Of a DNA stretch of 64,000 nt, positions 12,406 through 21,637 are shown one piece after another. The stretch is from assembly GCF_000143415.4 (NCBI RefSeq), contig NW_003314307.1, forward strand, positions 1,294,252 through 1,358,251, in the 5' to 3' direction. Each line of letters begins with the position of its first letter. Position 1 is the stretch's first letter. The notes below the pieces were generated by a model, which ran no database searches, was not told the DNA's origin, and saw nothing but the letters and a program-made list of their open reading frames with translations. Source of the stretch: Selaginella moellendorffii (taxonomy: Eukaryota > Streptophyta > Lycopodiopsida > Selaginellales > Selaginellaceae). Both the position numbers and the translations under genes were made by a program.

Positions 12406-12786
12406 AAAGTCCCAGTCTTTCACGGGAATCTCTTGGCATGCAGTGTCAACTTGCCGTACGTGAAGAACACCATCGTTGACAAATTGTCACCTCGGGCGTT
12501 TGTCAAGCGGAATATACCCCGGACAAGAATATCCCCGGAATATTCACCACGTGTAGCCTATCCGACGACTCCCTTTCCCTTTTGCTATGAGCTCTTTTCT
12601 CCTCTTTCTTCTTCCTTTGCTTTTGGCTAGGGGCGCGCGTGGCGATGGTGTGGGATTCTACTCCATTGGCAGCACGGGGATGTGAATTCCCGCGGTGCCG
12701 GGGAGGGGATTGGAGGTGATCTTGGCCGGGGGAGGGTTTGATTTGGCTAGAATCGGTAGGAATCCCTAGTCGCCGGGGCCGAAACG
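12082..12786. other. Intergenic region and 5' leader of the response regulator gene
   Basis: No gene is visible. It holds a (TG)n microsatellite and GC-rich sequence from about 12630 that is probably promoter or 5' UTR of the next gene. Confidence 0.5.
12375..12403. repeat. (TG)n microsatellite, about 14 units
   Basis: A perfect alternating TG run of about 29 bases in the PPR to response-regulator intergenic region. Confidence 0.95.
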
Positions 12787-14519
12787 ATGAGCGACGATAC
12801 GACGGATGGAGAGGGTTTTCCTATAGGAATGCGCGTGCTAGTTGTGGACGATGATCCATTGTGCTTGCTCCTCCTCAAGAAGATGCTCCTACAGTGTAAA
12901 TATCACGGTAAGTTTTTGGGCGAGAGGAATTTACTGGGGAATTGATGTTCTTTGTCTGCCAGTGACTGCGTGTAGCAGGGCCGTGGAAGCGCTGCAGCTG
13001 CTACGCGAGAAGAAATTTCAATTTGACCTCGTCATCAGCGATGTCTACATGCCAGACATGGATGGATTCAAGCTCTTGGAGCTCATTGGCTTGGAAATGG
13101 ATCTTCCAGTCATAAGTAAGCGATCATACTCTCTCTCTCTCTCTCTCTCACTTGGGTTTTTCTTTTTTCTACTACTTGGATGGCTAAAAGTGTTATCTTT
13201 GTTGGATAGTGATGTCTGGCAATGGAGAGACGAGCGTGGTGATGGAAGGGATCACGCACGGCGCTTGCGACTATCTCCTCAAGCCCGTGCGCATCGAAGA
13301 GCTCCGGAACATCTGGCAGCACGTAGTGCGAAAGCGTGGAGCCAAAGAGGCTGCCAAGGAGGAATCGTCCGGAGAATGGGACGATAGCAGCGAGAAGTTC
13401 CCGGAGTACACGTCCAAGAAGAGGAAAGACAAGGATGCCGATAGTTCGGGTGGTGATGACCCGATAGAAGACATGTCCGGCCTCAAGAAAGCTCGAGTTG
13501 TCTGGTCCGGGGATCTCCACAGGCTGTTCGTCAAGGCAGTGAATCAGCTGGGCGTTGAAAGTAAGTTGCCTTGTATCTCTTTCTTCAGTAGAAGAAGCTA
13601 TGCTTGATCGAAATCTTTGTGGAAGCAGAAGCGGTGCCAAAGAGGATTCTGGAGATTATGAGTGTCCAAGGACTCACGAGGGAGAATGTCGCAAGTCATT
13701 TGCAGGTGATATATTGCCTATGATTTGTAAGTTTTGTTTTGGCTTTCTCGGCACAGCTAATATGACTAACCGGTTTTTGGTGGTGGTGGTGGTGGTGGTG
13801 GTGTGTAGAAATATCGCCTGGGACTCAAGCGCTTGAGCGGGGTGGACATGGAACCTCATCCGATTGCTTCGTTCCAGGCTGACGAGAGTGGTAGCTTTGG
13901 TGGCTCGATGTTCGTCCGCCCGGCTGGATCATCCAAGAGCTCCATCGCTCGGACAACCTCGTGTGCCGGTGGTGTGTTCGGGAAAGGCGTGGAGCAACTT
14001 GATCCCGGGACTTTGACAGCTCTCAAGCAGCTCCAGTCATCGATTCGTGGTGGTGGTGGCGGAGGCAGTGGTGGAGCACAGGTTTTGAAAGGTCCTCGAG
14101 CTCTCAAGATGAGGCAGGTTGCGTTTGATCGGAACCAAAGCGGTGGAGGTGGAGGAGCTTTGCAACGAACAGCATCGATCGAGCTGGGAAATTTGAAGAT
14201 GCAAGACGAGTGGGGAAGCGCTTGGAGTGTAGCTCCAACGGCGAATGCAGCGGCGATCAAGGAGGAGCAGCGGTCTGGAGGAGAGTCGAGCTTTAGTAGC
14301 TCGGTGGAGGAGCAAATGGATTTGCCGGATCTTGCATCGTTCAAGGCTGCAGCACCATCGAACCAGCAGCCACAGGGACTAAACAGGATCACAGAGGATT
14401 CGAGCGTAGAGCTGGACGACTTTTGCCTCCCCGAGGGGTCCAATTACTTCATTCCACCATTGCCACCGCCACCATTTCCATCCTTACAACAGCAGGAGAA
14501 CTGGTCGATAGATTTCTAA
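12787..14519 (+). CDS. Type-B response regulator (cytokinin-signalling transcription factor), 470 aa
   Basis: Five exons close the frame: 12787-12907, 12963-13115, 13210-13560, 13629-13705 and 13809-14519, all GT-AG. Residues about 15-135 form a receiver domain: acidic pocket D21/D22 in VLVVDDDP, phospho-acceptor D67 in [12 protein letters not shown], and K116 in DYLLKPVR. A basic and acidic linker follows, then a GARP/Myb-like DNA-binding domain at about 184-243, starting [15 protein letters not shown] and ending [17 protein letters not shown]. In the family, histidine phosphotransfer proteins phosphorylate the Asp and the GARP domain then activates cytokinin-response genes in the nucleus. 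The C-terminal half is Gly/Ser/Gln-rich, as expected for an activation domain. All key receiver residues are present, so it should be phosphorylatable. The last intron's acceptor follows a (GGT)n run instead of a pyrimidine tract. Confidence 0.93.
13777..13803 (+). repeat. (GGT)n run next to a 3' splice site
   Basis: About nine GGT/TGG units directly precede the acceptor TGTAG of the last intron of the response regulator gene (13706-13808). A branch-point-like CTAAC lies at about 13766-13770, upstream of the run. Confidence 0.9.
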
Positions 14520-15319
14520 CAGCAAAGCTAAGAGGAGAAAAAGGTACGCTCTCTCTACCAATCTGGTAAATGATGAAGCTGGTTAGAAGCTTGTGATGCT
14601 CCTAAAGCCTCGCATCATCCATCTCATCCTCATCCTCAAGAAAGAAAAACAAAAGCTAGTCTCTACACTATTTGCGTTTATAAGATGCAAGAGACAAAGA
14701 TGAGCCAAAAATCTCAGAATATAAAATTCTTGTCATCCGACTTTCATCCAGGACTGTTTCAAACGGGCCAAAGGGAGACGATACAAAATCCAAAACGTTC
14801 GACCAAAGTGCCACTTCTTCTCCTACATGTAGAAAAACTTGCCACCTTTCCAAACCCTTTGCCAACTTTGGGATCCCTGCGCACAGCTTAGCAACTCCAA
14901 AGTCACCTCGGATTGATCCACTTTCCTCACACCCATGGCGTAAACGCTCCCTTCGAAGAGATGAAACGCGCCTTGACGAAACTCTAGCCCGTCTGGCTAG
15001 CACTTGCTCCGCCGAAACCTCTCTTCGATTTCACCGAGGAAGCCATGCTCGGAGCCGGGACCTGCTAGCAGCTTCAAGGAAACCTTTGCTCGCTCTCCAT
15101 CGCACCCATGTCTTCGTTGGCAACTCGTCACAGTTCTGGCATCACCCACCATCTCCCTGCCAGCCTTCCACTCCATCCATCTTTTCAGTAAATTTCATCT
15201 CCATGAATTGATCTGGCGTCATCACCTCCATCAGAGCTTCCATCCTTACATATCGATATATGTATCAAGGTAGAAATACGAAAACCTTTAACGAAAAACA
15301 GCAAATACCTTGTCTGCCT
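14520..15319. other. Convergent intergenic region between response regulator and ARP3
   Basis: The 3' ends of the two genes face each other here. No coding region or RNA gene was recognised; short open frames lack signatures. Confidence 0.5.
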
Positions 15320-17191
15320 TTAAAACATTCCCTTGAACACCGGATTGGTGCGGCATATAGTGGGTCCATACTCTTCATACTCCGCTTTTGTGTGGCATGC
15401 CTGAGGTGATGCCAGCACCAAGCGAGTGAGATGGAGAAGAGATCAAAGTTGAAATGCACATACCGTGTAGAACTCTGAAGCCGAAGCTAAGACCGAACCG
15501 CCAAACCAGACGGCGAATCGCTGCATTGGATGGCCAACCACGTTCACTTCTACAGGCTGGAAGGTCTCCATAGCGTCAAGATCACAGCACGACTAAGAAA
15601 AGAAAAAGAAAACACACACCTTGACATCCCCACCGTATTTTGCTGCGGTTGCCGTGGTTCGGGAGTCGACAATTTTCTTGATATCACGCTGAAGTCTCCG
15701 TTGGAAGTCTTTGAAAAGCGTGGAACCTCCCGAGAGAACAATGTTCTGTTGACAGTTTTAGAGTGTGTTAGAAGAGGAGCACAGGGAGCGTGTTTAGTTT
15801 TACTTTGTAAAGCGCTCGGCGGGTGTCAATCGGGGCGGACTGAATGCACTTGTCAACAACCTCAGGGAGAGGAGTGGAAAAGTCGCTACTGCATATTTCA
15901 GGAGCAAAGAATGACTGCAGCAAGTAAATAAGCGAAAGCAAATTAGCACACGCAAGAAAAAGCCGAAGGCTTTACCTCAGCAGCGAGAAAACGCTCGTAA
16001 CCAATATCGCAACTGTAAGCTTGCCCGGTCTTTGAATTCGTGCCAGTCCATTGCTTCATGTACTTGGACGGCTCCCTGTCGTGCTTATTAAACTCCTGCA
16101 ATTGCGAACGTATGCTGAATGAAGTTCAATGCATGAGCAAGCAGGAAAGCAAAGGAGAAAGAAAAACATCTTTCGCACTACCTTGACAATGTCAGCACAT
16201 GTGTACCCGTAAGATTCCTTCACTCTCCTGGCAACATCAAACGAGTCTTCGGGAGGAACAGGCTCGCCTCGCTCCTGGAAATCGGTCCATGCATCCTTGT
16301 CAGCGAGAAAACGAAGCGCAGGCATATACGTACTCGCATGAGCTGCTGCACAAAGGACGTGATGTCTCGACCGGCTACTGGGATGGATTTGATGCTGCTG
16401 CCCATCACGTATCCCTCGGCAACAGGCACGACATGCGTGACTCCATCGCCGGCATCGACCACAACCCCGGTCATCTCACACTGGAGACAGAGAAGAGTGA
16501 GCTACAAACAAAAAGAAGATCTCCAAGAACCTTGGAAGTTGTGTAGCCAGCAGCGAGAGCTAGAACAGCTTGCACAGCAATGTAGAGGCCCGAAACATTG
16601 AAAGTCTCAAACATGATCTCGGCAGTGTACTCTCGATTCTCTGGCGCCGTGAGAGGGCTCTCCGTCAAGAGGAAGTAGTGATCCTCGGGATCACACCGCA
16701 GGTAGTTGAAGATACACTGCTGCCAAAACCTCTCCATGGCGTCCCAGTTGTCCACCTGGACGAAGAAGAAACCATGAATCACGAGAGAAGAGAGAGGTAG
16801 AGAAGGATCGCAAGCAGGACCTGGCCGTGACGGATCGGATACGTGAGCGTGTACGCAGGCCCGTGAGTCCGCGCCAGAGCTTCGTCGCCGATGAAGAAGT
16901 CGAGATCGGCCATGACACCAGCATTGTGGCGCGCGAGCCATCCGCCCTTGCCCTGTGGAGAGAGCGCGGCAGGAGAGGAAGCGGCGAGGCAGGACTCGTT
17001 GATCGCCACGACCGTGGGGATTATGAAGGACGGCTCCACATTCCCTGCGAATCCAATCTTGGAGTAGCTGCCAAGGATGAAATTTCGATGATCTGAATCG
17101 CAGAAGGAAGAATGCAGGCAGCGCTCTAGATCGATCGTTCTTACCCGGTGCCATTGTCGATCACGACCGCCGGCCGGCCCGTGGCATCCAT
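15320..17191 (-). CDS. ARP3: Actin-related protein 3 (ARP2/3 complex subunit), 429 aa
   Basis: Ten exons read on the minus strand: 17191-17145, 17067-16821, 16755-16531, 16480-16334, 16274-16182, 16095-15976, 15914-15804, 15745-15620, 15556-15464 and 15400-15320. All junctions are GT-AG and the frame closes at 430 codons including stop, matching the 427-residue Arabidopsis protein. The start reads [19 protein letters not shown] (nucleotide-binding loop). ARP3-specific stretches follow: [50 protein letters not shown] and [16 protein letters not shown]. The C-terminus is [11 protein letters not shown], with Phe where Arabidopsis has Tyr. With ARP2 it nucleates branched actin filaments; in plants the complex acts in cell-shape control downstream of SCAR/WAVE. 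An Ala/Ser-rich insertion after NESCLA resembles the variable loop of other plant ARP3s. The start codon is only 69 bp from that of the divergent gene at 17261. Confidence 0.95.
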
Positions 17192-17260
17192 CGCGAGCTA
17201 ACCACACCACCAAGAACCCTAATGTAGGGTTTTCTTCTATCTCGTGCCATTTGGGATTCA
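17192..17260. promoter_or_regulatory. 69-bp divergent intergenic region with paired telo-box motifs
   Basis: Only 69 bp separate the two start codons (ARP3 minus, hydrolase plus). At 17214-17233 the sequence carries AACCCTAA and TAGGGTTTT back to back. Telo-boxes (AAACCCTA) are known plant promoter elements of housekeeping genes. Both 5' UTRs and promoter elements must overlap here or extend into the other gene. Confidence 0.55.
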
Positions 17261-18777
17261 ATGGCCAGGGTATCAGCGTCCAAGGCGCGAGCTTTCACGC
17301 GCAACGATTCCGCGGCAGCAGCGTCGATCTCGCGTAAGATCTTGATCGAAATATCTTCACTCCTGGTGGGCATCGATCGATCCGGTGTGTTTCTTTCTTC
17401 CTTCCAGGGCTCTGGTCCAAGGCTGCATTGCTCACGATGACTGTGCTCGTGTCCTGGGCGGTAGTGGCCATCCGAGCGCCTCCGCCGAAGATTTGTGGAG
17501 CTCCAGGCGGCCCGCCAGTGACAGCGCCTCGGATCAAGCTGCGCGATGGCCGCTACCTCGCCTACAAGGAAGCTGGAGTTCCAAAAGACCAAGCCAAGCA
17601 CAAGATCGTCATCCTCCACGGCTACACGCGCTGCCGGCTCGCTCTCATCAGCGCATCGCCGGTAATTCCTACTTGTTGTTGCTTCCCCTGGACAGATCGA
17701 TCGAAATGTGTGACTGTAGGATACGATTGAAAGGCTGGGAGTGTACATGGTGAGCTACGACAGGGCCGGCTATGGACAGAGCGATCCACATCCTGCCAGG
17801 AGCGTCGAGTCGGAGGCTCGCGATGTGGAAGAACTGGCCGATTCTCTCGGCCTGGGATCCAAGTTCTACGTTCTGTCCGTCTCTCTTGGAGCTCACGGCG
17901 CGTGGGGATGCATTAAATACATTCCACAAAGGTTCGCTTTCTCGCTTTTCCTTTTCCGTGGAAAGCTTGCGTTTTTGCTCGTGAGCTTTTCGTGGTGATT
18001 TTTGCGTGATTTCTTTCTGGATTTTTCTTGTGTGTGTTTGTCTCCAGGCTCGGTTTTCGATCTTTGCTGCTCAATCCTTTTTCCTGCATTGATCAAAGAC
18101 TTGTTTTGCTTGCTTCTATGAGAACAAAAGTTTGTCTCACTGGTTTGATCTTGTTCTCTCAGGCTCGCCGGTGTGGCTCTAGTCGTGCCGGTGGTAAACT
18201 ACTTCTGGCCGAGCGTGTCCACGCCCGAGGGCCGAGCGGTGTTTAACAAGCAGCCGCTGGGCGACCGCCTCTTCCTCAGTGTCTCGCACTACGCGCCCTG
18301 GCTCGTTTACTGGTGGCTCACACAGAAAATCCTTCCAACGTCCAGCACCGTCAACATGAACCAGGCCGATATCTGTCCCTCTGATCGAGCAGCTCAAGAA
18401 GAAACCAGAGAATCCGACGCCCAAGTTCGTCAATCTCTCCTCCTTTGGATCAAATCTCTGACAAAGTTTCCTCTTGGCAGGAGAGGAAAGAAGCGCTGCA
18501 GCAGGGACTGAGTGAATCGCTGTGCCGGGACTCGAGCGTCATGTTTGGGAAGTGGCCGTTTGATCCGGCCGAGCTGGAGAACCCGTTCGAGGGCGAGAAC
18601 TTGACGAAGAAGATCATCCACGTCTGGCAAGGCGAGAAGGATTTCTTGGTGCCAGTGGAGCTCCAAAGAATGGTGGTGAAGAAGCTAGAATCGTGGGTGG
18701 AGTATCACGAAATCCCTGAGAGAGGTCATATCCTCCGAGAATTCACAGACCAAATCTTAGAGACGCTCGTCTCGTAG
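17261..18777 (+). CDS. Alpha/beta-hydrolase fold protein, 365 aa
   Basis: Five exons: 17261-17333, 17408-17661, 17720-17931, 18163-18424 and 18481-18777; the frame closes at 366 codons. An N-terminal hydrophobic segment (about residues 28-47, [15 protein letters not shown]) may be a membrane anchor or signal. Then come [22 protein letters not shown] (the HG of the oxyanion region), [16 protein letters not shown], and the nucleophile-elbow region [14 protein letters not shown], where S-x-S-x-G takes the place of G-x-S-x-G, and the C-terminal [14 protein letters not shown] and IPERGHIL supplying Asp and His. This architecture matches a plant family of uncharacterised AB-hydrolases. The substrate is unknown. 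The exon-4 end is ambiguous because a second frame through 18380-18424 is also protein-like; the phase-0 junction used here keeps the C-terminus in frame. Confidence 0.85.
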
Positions 18778-18882
18778 GACGAAGATACTGTTAATCCAAG
18801 CTTTGTTAATCAAGGTTATCACTAAGTTAATCCATTTTTAAAAAAGAGGAAACCTAGGGCACAGAGAGAATGCGCGGGAGAG

Positions 18883-21337
18883 ATGAGCCATTGCGCCATC
18901 GCCGCTCTCCACTGCGTGGTTGTGGATGATCCATCGTGCTCGGCGGCGAGGCTGAGGAGCGGCGGCAGCGCTGGCGCCTGCTGCAGTGTGAGAATCGCGG
19001 CCCCGTCGAGCCGGGCAGCAAGATCTTTCGGGAAGGTAGGGTGTAGTGGCAGCAACGCGGACAGCGTTTGTGGGATCTGTCACCCGCTCGCGATTGGGAT
19101 TTCGCGGTCGGAAGAGAAATGGAGAAAGCGAAATCTAGCGATTCGCGCTGCCGAGCAGCAGGGCGGTGGTAGCGGCGGTGGTAGCGGCGGTGTGGTTCGA
19201 AAGAAGAGGCCGCCTCGGCCGACTTATCCGGATTCTCGATACCACATTGTCTTGCAAGTAAGCAATGGTTTTTAGTTTTCGAAGCATTGATCATTTTTTT
19301 CTCCTTTGTTTCCTCCAGGGATTCAACTGGGAATCTCAAGCAAAGAAGCCTTGGTATGACACTCTCAAGAGCAGGGCTGCGGAGATCCAAGCTGCCGGCT
19401 TCACAGATGTGTGGTTTCCACCACCTTCACAGTCGGTTGATAAGCATGGTACAACACTCTTTTTTCGTTCCTGGTGGCTGTTGTTTCAGCAAACTTGCTC
19501 TGACTCCACGGTTTGCTCCCAGGATATTTGCCGACTCAGCTCTACGATCTTAACTCGTCGAGCTACGGGAATGAGGCCCAGCTGAGGGAATGCATCGACG
19601 TCTTGCATTCGCATAACCTGTGCTGCATCGCCGACATCGTGATCAACCATCGAAGTGGCTGGAAGCAAGACTCAACTGGACACTGGAACCTTTACGAGGG
19701 TGGAACCAAGGACAAGAGGCTTGACTGGGGACCGTGGGCTTTGGTCAGCAACGACATCTATGACAGTGGTGGGAAGGGGTCCAAGGATAGTGGTGAGAGC
19801 TATGGAGCGGCTCCGGACCTGGACCATTCCAACAAGCAAGTGCAAGACGAGCTCACAGACTGGATGAACTGGATGAAGGCAGAGATTGGATTCGATGGTT
19901 GGCGCTTCGATTTCGTCAAGGGCTACTCACCGGCCTACACCAAGATGTAAGCAACAACACGTTACACATCCAACCAACATCACGTAAGAACAAACTTTGC
20001 TTTCTTTTTTCTCCTGAAACTCTCAACGAGCATGTTCATATAGATACTGCGAGAGGACACATCCAAGCTTCTCGGTGGGCGAGTACTGGACTTCGTTGAA
20101 CTACGAAAACGGCAGGGCGGCTGCAAACCAAAGTAAGCGCGCATTTGTTTCTCTTAGGAGAATTGACTCTCTTGGTCGTCACAGATACCCACAGGCAACA
20201 GCTTTGCGATTGGATTGATGGTACTGGAGGACTTTCCTGTGTGTTCGACTTCACCACCAAAGGAGTTCTTCAAGATGCCGTGAAGAACGAGTACTGGCGA
20301 CTGCGGGACGGAGAGGGAAAGCCTCCCGGTCTTATTGGTAACGTTACTTATCTATGTTTCGTCCCGGAAACAAGATGCTTTTGTGTGTCTTGAGCAGGGT
20401 GGTATCCAACAAAAGCTGTAACTTTTGTCGACAATCACGACACGGGATCTACTCAGAGACACTGGAATTTTCCCGATGACAAAGTTCTCTTGGGCTACGT
20501 ATACATCATCACGCATCCGGGCATACCATGCATTGTAAGTCTGCGAGCCTCCTGAGAGCTTTTAATCGATCCTCTTGCAGTTCTGGGACCATTTCTTCGA
20601 CTGGGGGATGAAGGACAAGATCTCACAACTGATGGAGCTGAGACGAAACAACGGCATACACTCAGACAGCAAGATCACGATTCTTGCAGCAGACTTCGAC
20701 ATGTACGTTGCCTGTGTCGACGAAAGGCTCATCATCAAGCTCGGAAACAGGTAACCAAGTAGTAGTCATTCTTTTGGAGGATCAAAGTTTATACAAAGCC
20801 ACGCGCAGGTTTGACATGGGCACGCTCGTCCCAAATCCCACAGCGTGGAAGATCATCATGACCGGACCAGAGTTCGCCATCTGGGAAAACATGAAAGAGC
20901 ATGCCATCCTTCCACAGCCAAAGCTCACGTCCGATATTGTCATCAACGCGGCTGGTGGCAGTGCAGCAGATGCCACCAAGACAGACGTGGAGATCAAAAT
21001 CACTACCGACATGTCGTGTGGAACCGTGGGCCGGATAATGCAGGAGGTGCCCGGCCTCGTCTCAAACGCAAAAGACTTGAGCGACACCTTGAAGAGCTGC
21101 AAGCTCCCGCCTCCCAGCGGGATTGACAACGGCAAGAACAAGGACAAGGACAAGGACAAGAGCAAGCCAGCAGCACCGAAGCATAAAGTGGAGATCCATG
21201 ACGAAGACAATGAGGACGATGAAGATGATGAAGACGACGATGACGATGATGAAGACGATGATGAAGATGAAGATGACAATGAGAATGACGACGACGACAA
21301 AGACGAGCGTGAGAATGTTAAAAACAAGAAGAAATGA
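18883..21337 (+). CDS. Alpha-amylase (GH13), probably plastid-targeted, with an acidic C-terminal extension, 668 aa
   Basis: Eight exons: 18883-19257, 19319-19448, 19523-19946, 20044-20132, 20185-20337, 20398-20534, 20581-20750 and 20809-21337. The N-terminal ~100 residues are Ser/Ala/Arg-rich with few acids, consistent with a transit peptide. The catalytic barrel starts at [18 protein letters not shown]. It has ADIVINHR, the nucleophile Asp in [10 protein letters not shown] (about residue 298), the acid/base Glu in SVGEYW (about 324) and the transition-state Asp in FVDNHDTGS (about 404), so it should hydrolyse alpha-1,4 glucan bonds. The normal C-terminal domain ends around PEFAIWE. The frame then continues about 160 residues: a predicted domain with an [10 protein letters not shown] stretch, a Lys/Asp repeat (KDKDKDK) and a run dominated by Asp and Glu ending ENVKNKKK. 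A dual ATG at 18870 is out of frame. Confidence 0.88.
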
Positions 21338-21637
21338 AACTCACCATTTCCCATCACCATTGTTGGATGATATAAATCTTCTCGTGCTTGCAAAGCTCCC
21401 AAGAGAATAGCTCCCCCTGAAAGCCACAAAAGTCTCTGGTTAAAACACGTAACCAAAAAAAACGCAAGTAAATAAAAAAAAGGTGAGCTTTATAAGTGAT
21501 TGGTAAGTAGAGAGACAAATGCGTCTCACAAGCAGTTCCCAGCCTATGGCATCCTGCCAGCCTTCAAGAAAAAAAGAAGCCCACCGTGAAAAGAAAAAAG
21601 AAAAAACGAAGCAAACTTTAGAAGCGTCGAGTATGAA
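21338..21637. other. Convergent 3' region of amylase and helicase genes
   Basis: About 300 bp between the two stop codons. AT-rich, presumably overlapping 3' UTRs; no gene seen. Confidence 0.5.
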
